Origin: Pseudomonas sp. 8Z
GTDB lineage: Bacteria; Pseudomonadota; Gammaproteobacteria; Pseudomonadales; Pseudomonadaceae
Reading direction: 5' to 3'
Assembly (NCBI RefSeq): GCF_902506535.1
Contig: NZ_LR733827.1
Span: forward strand, 1,844,310 to 1,908,309
DNA length: 64,000 bases
The translations under genes were made by a program, and so were the position numbers. Each line of letters opens with the position of its first letter. Position 1 is the stretch's first letter. The notes beneath the pieces are model-generated. The model did no database searches, had not been told where the DNA came from, and saw only the letters and a program-made list of their open reading frames with translations. Shown here in pieces: positions 1 to 8,921 of this stretch.

Positions 1-67
1 GAGAAACTTCTTTCTACTCAACCACTTGCGCTTTCGATCAGAGCTTCTTCTCTCAAGCGGGAGGCGA

Positions 68-95
68 ATCATACAGCGTTCAAAACCGCTGTCAA
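68..95 (-). promoter_or_regulatory. rRNA-type promoter, proximal copy
   Basis: On the minus strand, a consensus -35 TTGACA (90-95), 16-bp spacer and -10 TATGAT (68-73) are followed by a GC-rich stretch. Together with the two upstream copies this forms a three-promoter array firing leftward off the window edge. Bases 1-60 would be the transcribed leader. An rRNA operon just left of position 1 is the natural inference, but no rRNA sequence lies in the window. Confidence 0.7.
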
Positions 96-173
96 CACCT
101 CTTTTCTACCGCTCTCGATCCACTTGATCGAATCACCAACAGGACTCAACCACCACCCTGTCGACCGGCGCGC

Positions 174-201
174 ATTCTACACACCAGATCCAGCTTTGCA
201 A
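174..201 (-). promoter_or_regulatory. rRNA-type promoter, middle copy
   Basis: On the minus strand, -35 TTGCAA (196-201), a 16-bp spacer and -10 TAGAAT (174-179) are followed by GCGCGCC. The 15 bases covering the -10 and discriminator are identical to those of the distal promoter (167-181 against 265-279). Confidence 0.65.
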
Positions 202-271
202 GCCCTTCATTCAACCTAACTTATTGATTCACAAGAAGTTTTTGAAGCGCTTCATCGCTGAAGTGGCGCGC

Positions 272-294
272 ATTCTACAGTACTTGAGCGAGCT
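272..294 (-). promoter_or_regulatory. rRNA-type promoter, distal copy
   Basis: Reading leftward on the minus strand, a -35 TTTACA (294-299) and a -10 TAGAAT (272-277) are separated by 16 bp. The -10 is followed by a GC-rich discriminator GCGCGCC. The same -10 plus discriminator recurs about 100 bp further left. Coordinates of the element run from 272 to 299. GC-rich discriminators of this kind are typical of stringently controlled stable-RNA promoters. Confidence 0.65.
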
Positions 295-370
295 GTAAAT
301 CCCTGAGACGCAAAAAGTTGCGCACATAAGTTCAAGGGCTAACGCCCCTGCATCTGGAAGGCAAGATGCC

Positions 371-1594
371 TCAGATCACCCCCCCGTTACGCCATTCAGC
401 AATCTGCACATCACTCACCCCCAACAAACGCCGCAGTAGAGCCTCGGTGTGCTCCCCCAGCAGCGGCGGCGCCGAGCGATAAGCTACAGGAGTAGCAGAG
501 AGACGCAGCGGACTAGCAATCTGAGGCGTTCGACTGCCCAGACCATTAGGTAGGTCGAGACGCAGACCTCGCGCCAGCACCTGGGGATCGGCAAACACCT
601 GCCGCAAATCATTGACCGGCCCACAGGGCACTCCTGCCGCCTCCAGCAGCTCGATCCATTGCGCTGTGGTCTTGAACACGGTCACCTGACGCAACAGCGG
701 TATCAGCTCGGCACGATGCGTCACCCGAGACTTGTTGTCGGCGAAACGCGGATCATCGGCAAGATGCGCAATCGCCGCGACCTCACAGAATTTGCGGAAC
801 TGCCCATCGTTACCCACAGCCAAGATGAAATCGCCATCTGCACTTGGGAAGTCTTGATAAGGAACGATATTGGGATGTGCATTACCCAGACGCTTGGGCG
901 ACACACCGGTACTCAGGTAATTCATGGCCTGATTGGCAAGACAGGCAACCTGCACGTCAAGTAGCGCCACATCTATGTACTGACCCATACCGGATTGTTC
1001 CCGCTGGCTCAGCGCAGCCAAGACGCCTACGGTCGCGTATAGCCCAGTGAGGATGTCCGTGAGTGCAACACCCACCTTTACCGGCCCAGCTCCCTCCTCC
1101 CCTTCAGGCCGACCAGTCAGGCTCATCAGGCCGCCCAACCCCTGAATCATGAAGTCGTAGCCAGCACGCTTGGCATACGGCCCAGTCTGACCGAAACCGG
1201 TGATAGAGCAGTAAATCAGCTTCGGGTTGACCACCTTCAGCGACTCATAGTCCAGACCATAGGCTGCCAGGCCGCCGACTTTGAAGTTCTCCAACAGGAC
1301 ATCGCACTGTGCTACCAGCTCACGAACCAGGCGCTGCCCTTGCGGCTGAGTGAAATCCAGGGTCAGGGATTGCTTGTTACGATTCGCGCTCTGGAAGTAA
1401 GCAGCCTCGCGCGAGTCATTACCCTCTGCATCCTTTATATAAGGAGGCCCCCAGTGCCGAGTGTCGTCACCGACTCCCGGCCGTTCGACCTTGATAACCT
1501 CAGCACCGAGATCACCCAGAATCTGCCCGCACCAGGGGCCAGCAAGCACACGGGAAAGATCAAGCACACGTATGTGGGACAGAGCACCGGACAT
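371..1594 (-). CDS. gcdG: CaiB/BaiF family CoA-transferase, probable glutarate CoA-transferase
   Basis: Class III (formyl-CoA-transferase family) enzyme of 407 aa that moves CoA between carboxylic acids in the cytoplasm. The N-terminus HIRVLDLSRVLAGPWCGQ and the following GDLGAEVIKVE stretch are the family signature, and length is typical. A GGAG ribosome-binding site lies 7 bases before the ATG. It sits 42 bp downstream of gcdH on the same strand, an arrangement seen in other pseudomonads where the transferase activates glutarate for glutaryl-CoA dehydrogenase. Substrate and symbol rest on that context; the family itself is clear. Confidence 0.85.
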   Translation of the reverse strand: MSGALSHIRVLDLSRVLAGPWCGQILGDLGAEVIKVERPGVGDDTRHWGPPYIKDAEGNDSREAAYFQSANRNKQSLTLDFTQPQGQRLVRELVAQCDVLLENFKVGGLAAYGLDYESLKVVNPKLIYCSITGFGQTGPYAKRAGYDFMIQGLGGLMSLTGRPEGEEGAGPVKVGVALTDILTGLYATVGVLAALSQREQSGMGQYIDVALLDVQVACLANQAMNYLSTGVSPKRLGNAHPNIVPYQDFPSADGDFILAVGNDGQFRKFCEVAAIAHLADDPRFADNKSRVTHRAELIPLLRQVTVFKTTAQWIELLEAAGVPCGPVNDLRQVFADPQVLARGLRLDLPNGLGSRTPQIASPLRLSATPVAYRSAPPLLGEHTEALLRRLLGVSDVQIAEWRNGGVI

Positions 1595-1636
1595 AGCGAA
1601 TCTCCGCGAGGTGGGCCAGGGAACCCTGGTCGTGAC

Positions 1637-2815
1637 TTAGAAGAAGGCCTGAATACCGGTCTGCGCGCGACCAAGGATTAACGCATGCACGTCATGCGTA
1701 CCCTCATAGGTGTTGACCACTTCGAGATTGACCAAGTGACGGGCAATACCGAACTCGTCACTGATACCGTTGCCACCCAGCATATCGCGCGCCATGCGCG
1801 CGATATCCAGCGCCTTGCCACAACTGTTGCGCTTCATGATCGAGGTGATCTCCACCGCAGCGCTACCCTCGTCCTTCATCCGACCGAGACGCAGACAACC
1901 TTGCAGCGCCAGGGTAATCTCGGTCTGCATGTCCGCCAGTTTCTTCTGGATCAGTTGGTTGGCAGCCAGGGGACGACCGAATTGATTACGGTCGAGCACG
2001 TACTGACGTGCGGTGTGCCAGCAGAATTCAGCGGCGCCCAATGCGCCCCAACTGATGCCATAGCGTGCAGAGTTCAGGCAGGTAAACGGGCCACGCAGAC
2101 CGCGCACATCCGGAAAGGCGTTTTCTTCAGGGCAGAACACATTGTCCATGACGATCTCGCCGGTGATCGAAGCGCGCAGACCAACCTTGCCGTGAATCGC
2201 CGGAGCTGAGAGACCTTGCCAGCCTTTTTCCAGCACGAAACCGCGAATCTCGCCCGCATCATCCTTAGCCCAGACAACAAAGACATCAGCGATCGGACTA
2301 TTGGTGATCCACATTTTACTGCCCGTCAGGCGATAACCACCCTCGACCTTCTTCGCACGCGTGACCATCGAACCAGGGTCGGAACCGTGGTTCGGCTCGG
2401 TCAGACCGAAGCAACCTATGTATTCGCCGCTGGCCAACTTGGGTAGATATTTTTGCTTGGTCGTCTCGCTGCCGAACTCGTTGATCGGCACCATCACCAG
2501 CGACGATTGCACACTCATCATCGAACGGTAACCAGAGTCGATACGCTCGACCTCACGCGCAATCAAGCCGTAACACACATAGTTCAGGCCACTACCGCCA
2601 TAAGCTTCAGGAATGGTCGCACCGAGCAGGCCGGTCTCCCCCATTTCGCGGAAGATCTTCGGGTCGGTCTGCTCGTGACGGAAGGCTTCAAGCACGCGCG
2701 GCGCCAGCTTGTCATCAGCAAACTGCTGCGCACTGTCGCGCACCATGCGCTCTTCTTCAGTCAGTTGCTGATCCAGCAGCAGCGGGTCAATCCAGTTAAA
2801 GCTTGCCTTGGCCAT
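1637..2815 (-). CDS. gcdH: Glutaryl-CoA dehydrogenase
   Basis: FAD-dependent acyl-CoA dehydrogenase of 392 aa that oxidises and decarboxylates glutaryl-CoA to crotonyl-CoA, the end of lysine/glutarate breakdown. Visible are the acyl-CoA dehydrogenase stretch CFGLTEPNHGSDPGSM, the FAD-contacting WITNS, and YEGTHD near residue 370 with the catalytic Glu. The frame stays open upstream to 2920, but the ATG at 2815 (MAKASFNW) matches the family N-terminus. It lies in a probable operon with the CoA-transferase and is divergent from a LysR-type gene. Confidence 0.93.
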   Translation of the reverse strand: MAKASFNWIDPLLLDQQLTEEERMVRDSAQQFADDKLAPRVLEAFRHEQTDPKIFREMGETGLLGATIPEAYGGSGLNYVCYGLIAREVERIDSGYRSMMSVQSSLVMVPINEFGSETTKQKYLPKLASGEYIGCFGLTEPNHGSDPGSMVTRAKKVEGGYRLTGSKMWITNSPIADVFVVWAKDDAGEIRGFVLEKGWQGLSAPAIHGKVGLRASITGEIVMDNVFCPEENAFPDVRGLRGPFTCLNSARYGISWGALGAAEFCWHTARQYVLDRNQFGRPLAANQLIQKKLADMQTEITLALQGCLRLGRMKDEGSAAVEITSIMKRNSCGKALDIARMARDMLGGNGISDEFGIARHLVNLEVVNTYEGTHDVHALILGRAQTGIQAFF

Positions 2816-2917
2816 TACGAGAAACCTCGGAGCGGTGAAGTAAGTAGTCGGCTCAACCGACCCGGAATAGCTTGATCCTAGGCCCGCTTCACACACAGGA
2901 CAAACGCAGAATCCGCA

Positions 2918-2927
2918 CACAATTGTG
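2918..2927. promoter_or_regulatory. Possible LysR operator between gcdH and gcdR
   Basis: A perfect 10-bp palindrome, CACAATTGTG, lies in the 179-bp divergent promoter region. LysR-type regulators bind short interrupted dyads in such positions. Assignment as the GcdR site is inference only. Confidence 0.3.
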
Positions 2928-2994
2928 CTTTTTAATCACTTCGAGATAGCTTAATCGCCTCAATGGAGCACGTTTAAATGAGGCTTTCGCACAA

Positions 2995-3888
2995 ATGCGC
3001 CGCAAGATTCCCAGCACTGCCGCCCTAATCGCCTTCGAGTCCGCCGCCCGCCACCAGAGCTTCACCAAAGCAGCGGATGAGCTCAACCTGACGCAAAGCG
3101 CAATCTGTCGGCAGATCGGCGGACTGGAAAGCTTTCTCAACATCGAACTGTTCCGCCGTTCGAGACGCGGCGTGGTGCTGACCGAGGCCGGCGTGGCCTA
3201 CAGCAGTAAAGTGGCCGCACAACTTGATGCCGTGGAGCGTGACACCCTGGCACTGATGGGCAATCAAGGCAGCAGCATCGAGTTGGCAGTGGTACCAACC
3301 TTTGGCACACAGTGGCTGCTGCCGCGATTGCGCGCTTTCCAGCAGTTGCACCCGGAAGTGACAGTACACCTGACTAACCGCACTCGTCCCTTCCTGTTCG
3401 CCGACACCCACTTTGACGCCGCGATCTATTATGGAGACGCCGAGTGGTCAGGCACCCAAGCGCATTTTCTGATGCACGAACACCTGCTCCCTGTCTGCAG
3501 TCCATCACTACTAAGGGGAGCACCGGTCACAGTTGAGCACATCGCAACATTACCGCTACTACAGCAGACCACACGCCCCTATGCATGGCGCCGCTGGTTC
3601 AACGCTCAAGGCCTGAGTATTGCCCGTGACATGACCGGCCCACGCTTGGAACTATTTTCGATGCTGGCCCAGGCTGCCCGACATGAGATGGGCGTAGCAT
3701 TAATTCCGCCATTCCTGATTCAGCGCGAGCTGCAAGATGGCAGCCTAGTCATCGCCCTCAATCAAACCGTGCCAGACAACGCGCACGCTTACTACCTGAT
3801 GGTGCCAGAGCGAAAAGCCGAGTCCTCAGCACTCAAAGCATTCCGCGACTGGCTGCTCAAGCAGGCCGCCGCCTATCGTCAAGAATAA
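2995..3888 (+). CDS. gcdR: LysR-family transcriptional regulator, probable GcdR
   Basis: 297-aa LysR-type regulator. The winged helix-turn-helix occupies roughly residues 6-65 (FESAARHQSFTKAADELNLT, then QSAICRQIGGLE), followed by a substrate-binding domain of usual length. It is divergent from gcdH, the classic arrangement for a LysR protein controlling its neighbour. Activation by glutarate is known for the Pseudomonas GcdR; applying it here is inference from context and sequence type. Confidence 0.85.
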   Translation: MRRKIPSTAALIAFESAARHQSFTKAADELNLTQSAICRQIGGLESFLNIELFRRSRRGVVLTEAGVAYSSKVAAQLDAVERDTLALMGNQGSSIELAVVPTFGTQWLLPRLRAFQQLHPEVTVHLTNRTRPFLFADTHFDAAIYYGDAEWSGTQAHFLMHEHLLPVCSPSLLRGAPVTVEHIATLPLLQQTTRPYAWRRWFNAQGLSIARDMTGPRLELFSMLAQAARHEMGVALIPPFLIQRELQDGSLVIALNQTVPDNAHAYYLMVPERKAESSALKAFRDWLLKQAAAYRQE

Positions 3889-4360
3889 ATACGCCCGCGC
3901 TCAAAACACGAAAAAGCACCAAAAGAACACTTACCGCCCCCAATAAATACGAGTAGCAAATTTTCGGTCACGCTACATAGCAATTATCAGCCGAACCCAG
4001 TCAACGCCTTTAATTTCCAGCTATTGAGCCAATATCGAACACCACGGCAGCCGTGTGCCAAACAGCAACCAATTGCGAGCAACGGTTATTCGTCCAGTGA
4101 ATGACCAATATCCACCGATCCCCCTTTATTGCTGAACTGCATCAGAATCCACGCGGGCTGCATGCAGTATAAAAATCCCTCATATACTCATTCCTTGTAG
4201 TAATCCATTATTTTTACTCCATAACTTCTTGTAAGGCATTGCTTTCGATTGCACAATCGCTACGCCCGCCACCTTTCGGCAGGTTTTGTGCTGATCCCCA
4301 ATGCCGACGCGCCAGCGCAGTGCACCGGTTCACAGAGAAAGATCACGCAGGAGATTAGAC
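3889..4360. other. Intergenic region before pntAA, no gene seen
   Basis: About 470 bp, more A+T-rich than its neighbours. Open frames here are short and lack family features. It must hold the pnt promoter, but no convincing -35/-10 or sigma-54 site could be picked out. Confidence 0.5.
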
Positions 4361-5482
4361 GTGCACATTGGCGTTCCACTCGAAACCCATGCAGGGGAGA
4401 CGCGGGTTGCCGCGACACCCGAGACCGTCAAGAAGCTGGTCGGCCAAGGCCATCAGGTGACCGTCCAGGCAGGTGCCGGCATCAATGCCAGCATCCCGGA
4501 CAGTGCCTATGAAGCTGCTGGCGCCCACATAGGTAACGACTCGACCACGCTCGGCGCGGATCTGGTGCTTAAGGTAGTAGCGCCGACCGACACCGAACTG
4601 CAGCAGATGAAGGCTGGTGCAGTGTTAGTCGGCATGCTCAATCCGTTCAGCAACGACACCATCGCACGCATGAATACCCGCGGCATTACCGCATTTGCCC
4701 TGGAGGCCGCGCCGCGCACCTCCCGCGCGCAGAGCCTGGACGTGCTGAGCTCGCAGGCCAACATCGCCGGCTACAAGGCCGTCATGCTCGCCGCCAACCA
4801 CTACCCGCGCTTCATGCCGATGCTGATGACCGCTGCCGGTACCGTGAAGGCCGCGCGCGTGCTGATTCTCGGCGCTGGCGTTGCCGGCCTGCAGGCCATC
4901 GCCACGGCCAAGCGCCTGGGTGCAGTGATCGAAGCTTCCGATGTGCGCCCTGCGGTTAAGGAGCAAATCGAATCGCTCGGCGCCAAGTTCGTCGACGTAC
5001 CGTTCGAGACCGATGAAGAACGCGAGTGCGCGCAAGGTGTGGGCGGCTATGCCCGGCCCATGCCGGCCTCGTGGATGGAGCGTCAGGCCAAGGCCGTGCA
5101 CGAACGCGCCAAGCAGGCCGACATCGTCATCACCACCGCGCTAATCCCAGGTCGCAAGGCGCCGACCCTGCTGCATGAAGCGACGGTGCAAGAGATGAAG
5201 CCGGGCTCCGTAGTCATCGACCTGGCCGCGGCTCAGGGTGGCAACTGCCCGCTGACCGAAGCCGATCAGGTCGTGGTTAAGCACGGCATCACCTTCGTCG
5301 GCCACACCAACCTGGCCACGCTGGTGCCGGCAGACGCCTCGGCGCTGTACGCACGCAACCTGCTGGACTTCCTCAAGCTCGTGATCGACAAGGAAGGCCA
5401 GTTCCAGCTCAACCTCGAAGACGACATCGTCGCGGCCTGCCTGATGTGCAACGCCGGCGAAGTCGTGCGCAAGAACGGCTAA
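4361..5482 (+). CDS. pntAA: NAD(P) transhydrogenase subunit alpha, part 1
   Basis: NAD(H)-binding domain I of the membrane transhydrogenase that uses the proton gradient to reduce NADP+ with NADH; 373 aa. The N-terminus HIGVPLETHAGETRVAATPE and the NAD-binding glycine motif LILGAGVAGLQA near residue 167 identify it. Start is GTG at 4361 with AGGAG 7 bases upstream; the longer ATG frame from 4301 carries unlike-family residues. In this organism the alpha subunit is split, so the membrane part is the next gene, 11 bp on. Confidence 0.93.
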   Translation: MHIGVPLETHAGETRVAATPETVKKLVGQGHQVTVQAGAGINASIPDSAYEAAGAHIGNDSTTLGADLVLKVVAPTDTELQQMKAGAVLVGMLNPFSNDTIARMNTRGITAFALEAAPRTSRAQSLDVLSSQANIAGYKAVMLAANHYPRFMPMLMTAAGTVKAARVLILGAGVAGLQAIATAKRLGAVIEASDVRPAVKEQIESLGAKFVDVPFETDEERECAQGVGGYARPMPASWMERQAKAVHERAKQADIVITTALIPGRKAPTLLHEATVQEMKPGSVVIDLAAAQGGNCPLTEADQVVVKHGITFVGHTNLATLVPADASALYARNLLDFLKLVIDKEGQFQLNLEDDIVAACLMCNAGEVVRKNG

Positions 5483-5493
5483 GGAGTAGAGAA

Positions 5494-5823
5494 ATGGATC
5501 TGATTTCCGACGGCATCTACAACCTGATCATCTTCGTGCTGGCCATTTATGTCGGCTACCACGTGGTGTGGAACGTCACCCCGGCCCTGCACACTCCGCT
5601 GATGGCCGTGACCAACGCCATTTCCGCCATCGTCATCGTCGGCGCCATGCTGGCCGCCGCGCTCACCGTCACTCCGCTGGGCAAGGCCATGGGCACCCTG
5701 GCCGTGGCACTGGCGGCGGTGAACGTGTTCGGTGGCTTCCTGGTTACCCGACGCATGCTGGAAATGTTCAAGAAGAAAGCGCGTGCAGTTGAAACAAAGA
5801 GCGCGCCGGTGGAGAAACACTAA
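5494..5823 (+). CDS. pntAB: NAD(P) transhydrogenase subunit alpha, part 2 (membrane)
   Basis: 109-aa integral membrane piece of the split alpha subunit, with several hydrophobic helices (IIFVLAIYVGYHVVW; AISAIVIVGAMLAAAL) and a basic C-terminus. ATG at 5494 follows GGAG; the longer upstream frame overlaps pntAA and was rejected. The stop abuts the pntB start directly, so the three genes form one operon. Confidence 0.92.
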   Translation: MDLISDGIYNLIIFVLAIYVGYHVVWNVTPALHTPLMAVTNAISAIVIVGAMLAAALTVTPLGKAMGTLAVALAAVNVFGGFLVTRRMLEMFKKKARAVETKSAPVEKH

Positions 5824-7260
5824 ATGAGCATGAACCTGATCACTGTTCTCTACCTTGTCGCCTCGGTGTGCTTCATCCAGGCGCTCAAGGGGCTGTCGCA
5901 CCCGACCACGTCGCGACGCGGCAACCTGTTCGGCATGGTCGGCATGGCACTGGCAGTGGCCACTACTGTCGGGCTGATCTACAAGCTCGGCGCTGATCTG
6001 GCCGTACAGGGTATCGGCTTCGTCATCGTCGGCCTGCTGGTCGGTGGTACTGCCGGCTCGATCATGGCCAAGCGCGTGGAAATGACCAAGATGCCGGAAC
6101 TGGTCGCTTTCATGCACAGCATGATCGGCCTGGCCGCGGTGTTCATCGCCATTGCCGCCGTGGTCGAGCCGCAGTCGCTGGGCATCGTCGCCGCGCTGGG
6201 TGATGCCATTCCGTCCGGTAACCGTCTGGAGCTGTTCCTCGGTGCGGCCATTGGTGCCATCACCTTCTCCGGCTCGGTCATTGCCTTCGGCAAGCTGTCC
6301 GGCAAGTACAAGTTCCGCCTGTTCCAGGGTGCCCCGGTGGTCTTCAAAGGCCAGCATATGGTCAACCTGGTGGTCGGTCTGACCATTGTGGCACTGGGTC
6401 TGTACTTCACCTTCACCGGTGATATCCGCGCCTTCGCCATCGTCGTCGCGCTGGCCTTCATCATCGGCGTGCTAATCATCATCCCGATTGGTGGTGCTGA
6501 CATGCCGGTGGTGGTGTCGATGCTCAACAGCTACTCGGGCTGGGCGGCGGCTGGTATCGGCTTCTCGCTGAACAACTCGATGCTGATTGTCGCTGGCTCG
6601 CTGGTCGGCTCCTCGGGCGCCATCCTCTCGTACATCATGTGCAAGGCAATGAACCGCTCGTTCTTCAACGTCATCCTCGGCGGTTTCGGCGCCGATGCAG
6701 ATGCTGGCGGCCCGGCGGGCGCGCAGCAGGAGCGTAGCGTCAAGTCGGGCTCCTCCGACGACGCCGCCTTCCTGCTGACCAACGCAGATACCGTGGCCAT
6801 CGTCCCCGGCTACGGTCTGGCCGTGGCGCGCGCCCAGCACGCGCTGATGGAACTGGCGGAGAAGCTGACTCACCGCGGCGTGACCGTGAAGTACGCGATT
6901 CACCCGGTTGCCGGGCGCATGCCGGGCCACATGAACGTGCTGCTGGCCGAGGCCGAAGTGCCTTATGAGCAGGTGTTCGAGATGGAAGACATCAACTCCG
7001 AGTTCGGCCAAACCGACGTGGTGCTGGTGCTCGGCGCCAACGACGTGGTCAACCCTGCCGCGAAGAACGATCCGAAGTCGCCGATTGCCGGCATGCCGAT
7101 CCTCGAGGCGTACAAAGCCAAGACGGTAATCGTCAACAAGCGCTCGATGGCCAGCGGCTACGCCGGCCTGGACAACGAACTGTTCTATATGGACAAAACC
7201 ATGATGGTCTTCGGCGATGCCAAGAAGGTCATCGAGGACATGGTCAAGGCCGTGGAATAA
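5824..7260 (+). CDS. pntB: NAD(P) transhydrogenase subunit beta
   Basis: 478-aa subunit combining a long membrane domain (to about residue 270) with the NADP(H)-binding domain III at the C-terminus (VAIVPGYGLAVARAQHALME near residue 323). The conserved GGADMPVVVSMLNSYSGWAA stretch is intact. It completes the pntAA-pntAB-pntB operon and is followed within 25 bp by a strong terminator. Confidence 0.95.
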   Translation: MSMNLITVLYLVASVCFIQALKGLSHPTTSRRGNLFGMVGMALAVATTVGLIYKLGADLAVQGIGFVIVGLLVGGTAGSIMAKRVEMTKMPELVAFMHSMIGLAAVFIAIAAVVEPQSLGIVAALGDAIPSGNRLELFLGAAIGAITFSGSVIAFGKLSGKYKFRLFQGAPVVFKGQHMVNLVVGLTIVALGLYFTFTGDIRAFAIVVALAFIIGVLIIIPIGGADMPVVVSMLNSYSGWAAAGIGFSLNNSMLIVAGSLVGSSGAILSYIMCKAMNRSFFNVILGGFGADADAGGPAGAQQERSVKSGSSDDAAFLLTNADTVAIVPGYGLAVARAQHALMELAEKLTHRGVTVKYAIHPVAGRMPGHMNVLLAEAEVPYEQVFEMEDINSEFGQTDVVLVLGANDVVNPAAKNDPKSPIAGMPILEAYKAKTVIVNKRSMASGYAGLDNELFYMDKTMMVFGDAKKVIEDMVKAVE

Positions 7261-7280
7261 ACGCTGACCAAGCAGACAGA

Positions 7281-7306
7281 AAACCCGGCTTCATGCCGGG
7301 TTTTTT
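7281..7306 (+). terminator. Rho-independent terminator of the pnt operon
   Basis: AAACCCGGC / GCCGGGTTT stem around a short TTCAT loop followed by a T run, 20 bp after the pntB stop. Confidence 0.9.
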
Positions 7307-7397
7307 GTGCGCTATCTCGCAGAAAAATTTGATTTACAGGTCAAATAGCACAAGCAATCAATTTTCAACTGTACTGCTCACAAAATAAATAAAATCG

Positions 7398-7443
7398 GGT
7401 TGCACCCAGTTAAAAACACTACAAATCTAGGTTGCACCCAGTT
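7398..7443. repeat. Twin direct repeat GGTTGCACCCAGTT, 32 bp apart
   Basis: The 14-mer occurs at 7398-7411 and again at 7430-7443, both inside AT-rich sequence. Its core GGT-TGC-ACC is itself a small dyad. The start-to-start distance of 32 bp equals about three helical turns. The pair lies about 170-220 bp before the DUF1127 gene in an otherwise empty 306-bp gap (7310-7615). It could be a regulator-binding array. Confidence 0.45.
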
Positions 7444-7615
7444 TTTTAACTTATCACCAGTACAGTTTTATCAATTACAGACAACACAGTTACAAAGCAT
7501 CCTATCTAATAGGGCAGCAATTTTCTCCATCTGTGACTACTGGGTCGAGCATGCTCTCGGGATAATTTGCCCATCGATAGCAAACACGCCCGCCACAAGC
7601 GGAAGGATGACCACC

Positions 7616-7831
7616 ATGGAACGCACCCTCAGTTCCGCCCTGCTCCAAACTCACAGCGCTGCCAACGACAAATCCCCCTGGCCGCTGCGCACCATCGCTA
7701 CCCTTTCTCTGTGGCAGCGCCGCATCGTCAGCCGTCGTCAACTGGCTCGACTGGATGCCCGCCTGCTGGCAGACGCTGGTATCACCGAAAACCAGCGCTA
7801 CGCCGAACTGCAAAAGCCGTTCTGGCGCTGA
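7616..7831 (+). CDS. DUF1127 domain-containing small protein
   Basis: 71-aa protein with the C-terminal DUF1127 helix-turn pattern: LWQRRIVSRRQLARLDARLLADAG, then a terminal tail ending KPFWR. Start ATG 7616 has AAGGA 8 bases upstream; ATG 7607 overlaps that site. Members are small arginine-rich proteins, some with roles in stress, RNA turnover or phosphate/nitrogen physiology; none can be assigned here. It is monocistronic, with a terminator just downstream. Confidence 0.82.
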   Translation: MERTLSSALLQTHSAANDKSPWPLRTIATLSLWQRRIVSRRQLARLDARLLADAGITENQRYAELQKPFWR

Positions 7832-7868
7832 TACCCCGCTTTGCTCCATCCCAGCACTGGGATCTTCT

Positions 7869-7907
7869 GAAAGCTCCACCGTCTCTGTAGCGGTGGGGCT
7901 TTCGTTT
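7869..7907 (+). terminator. Rho-independent terminator after the DUF1127 gene
   Basis: GAAAGC-TCCACCG pairs with CGGTGG-GGCTTTC around a 9-base loop, followed by CGTTTT. Confidence 0.8.
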
Positions 7908-8146
7908 TATCTGGCTCAGCAAAACCACAGCCACCACAGCCCTGCTGCCATATCAAGCCGACGGTAACTGGACAATCGCCTTCACCAGCATCGCTGCCGT
8001 AGAACGTCATGCCCCCAACGGGCACCGACGACACAGCATGACCATCAAAACCTGGCTCTGGCGCTAAGCCAGCAATGGAGCTGCCAGCCATACTGGGCTA
8101 AGCTGCCGCCGCGTGCCATTCGGCCACGTTTTCGGAGTACTGCCTA

Positions 8147-8470
8147 ATGCACCTGAAGAACCCACTGATTGCAGTGCTCACAGCCCTGAGCCTGGCCAGC
8201 GGCGCACATGCCAGTAGCCTGGTCGCCACTACCGACACCCTGCTAGGGGCCGTAGCAGGCACGGTTGAGGGCACCTCAGACGCAACCAGCTCCCTGCGCG
8301 ATTCCAAAGTGCTAGGCGCCGCTCGTGATGACGCGGCCATCTTCGTTGCCAGCTCTGGCAGCCTACGAGGGGCACGCCTGGAGGCAGCGCTGCAGATACT
8401 GCGCCCACGCCACCCGAATGCCAGCGACATGCAACTGGCAGAGGCCATTGTGGCGCAGACGGGAAGCTGA
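8147..8470 (+). CDS. DUF2388 (TIGR02448) small exported protein, copy 1
   Basis: 107 aa with a cleavable-looking signal peptide (LIAVLTALSLASGAHA, cleavage after about residue 22). The mature part carries the DUF2388 pattern: VATTDTLLGAV, SLRDSKVLGAARDDAAIFVAS, RGARLEAALQILR and LAEAIVA. The family is largely Pseudomonas-restricted and has no known function. It is paralogous to the next gene, 130 bp downstream, with the same motif order. Probably periplasmic. Confidence 0.85.
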   Translation: MHLKNPLIAVLTALSLASGAHASSLVATTDTLLGAVAGTVEGTSDATSSLRDSKVLGAARDDAAIFVASSGSLRGARLEAALQILRPRHPNASDMQLAEAIVAQTGS

Positions 8471-8600
8471 CCAGCAGCAACTTGGCCCTGTACGACGATT
8501 CCGCTAGCCTTAGCCGCCGCAGACGAAGCACCTGGTGTTACGGAACTGCCTACCAACAGCCTCGTCCAAGCTCTCAATCGTCGTTCTCCGGAGTCATTTC

Positions 8601-8921
8601 ATGCGTCGCTCGCTTATCGCCGCCGCCACCGCCTGCGCCTTGTTCAGCGCCTTCACCCAGGCGCAAACCGTGGTCGCCACCAGTAACATCGTGGTGCGCG
8701 CCCTGGATCGCAGCATCAACTTCACCTCGGATACCACCACCTCGATCCGCGATATGAAGGTAGTGACCCAGGCCCGTGAAGACGCGGCCAGCTTCGTCGC
8801 CAGCAACGGTGAGATCCGTGGCGCCCAGTTCGAAGCCGCGCTGCAGACCCTCCGCCAGCGCCTGCCCGAAGCCCAGGCAGCCAGCGACCTGCAACTGGCA
8901 GAAGCTATCCTCGCCCTGTGA
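8601..8921 (+). CDS. DUF2388 (TIGR02448) small exported protein, copy 2
   Basis: 106 aa with signal peptide (LIAAATACALFSAFTQAQ). It aligns with copy 1 through SIRDMKVVTQAREDAASFVA, RGAQFEAALQTLRQRLPEA and LQLAEAILA. Start ATG 8601 follows CCGGAG at 8588-8593. The stop overlaps the start of the next large gene (GTGA), so the two are translationally coupled. That is the strongest hint to a shared role with the DUF4105-like protein. Confidence 0.85.
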   Translation: MRRSLIAAATACALFSAFTQAQTVVATSNIVVRALDRSINFTSDTTTSIRDMKVVTQAREDAASFVASNGEIRGAQFEAALQTLRQRLPEAQAASDLQLAEAILAL

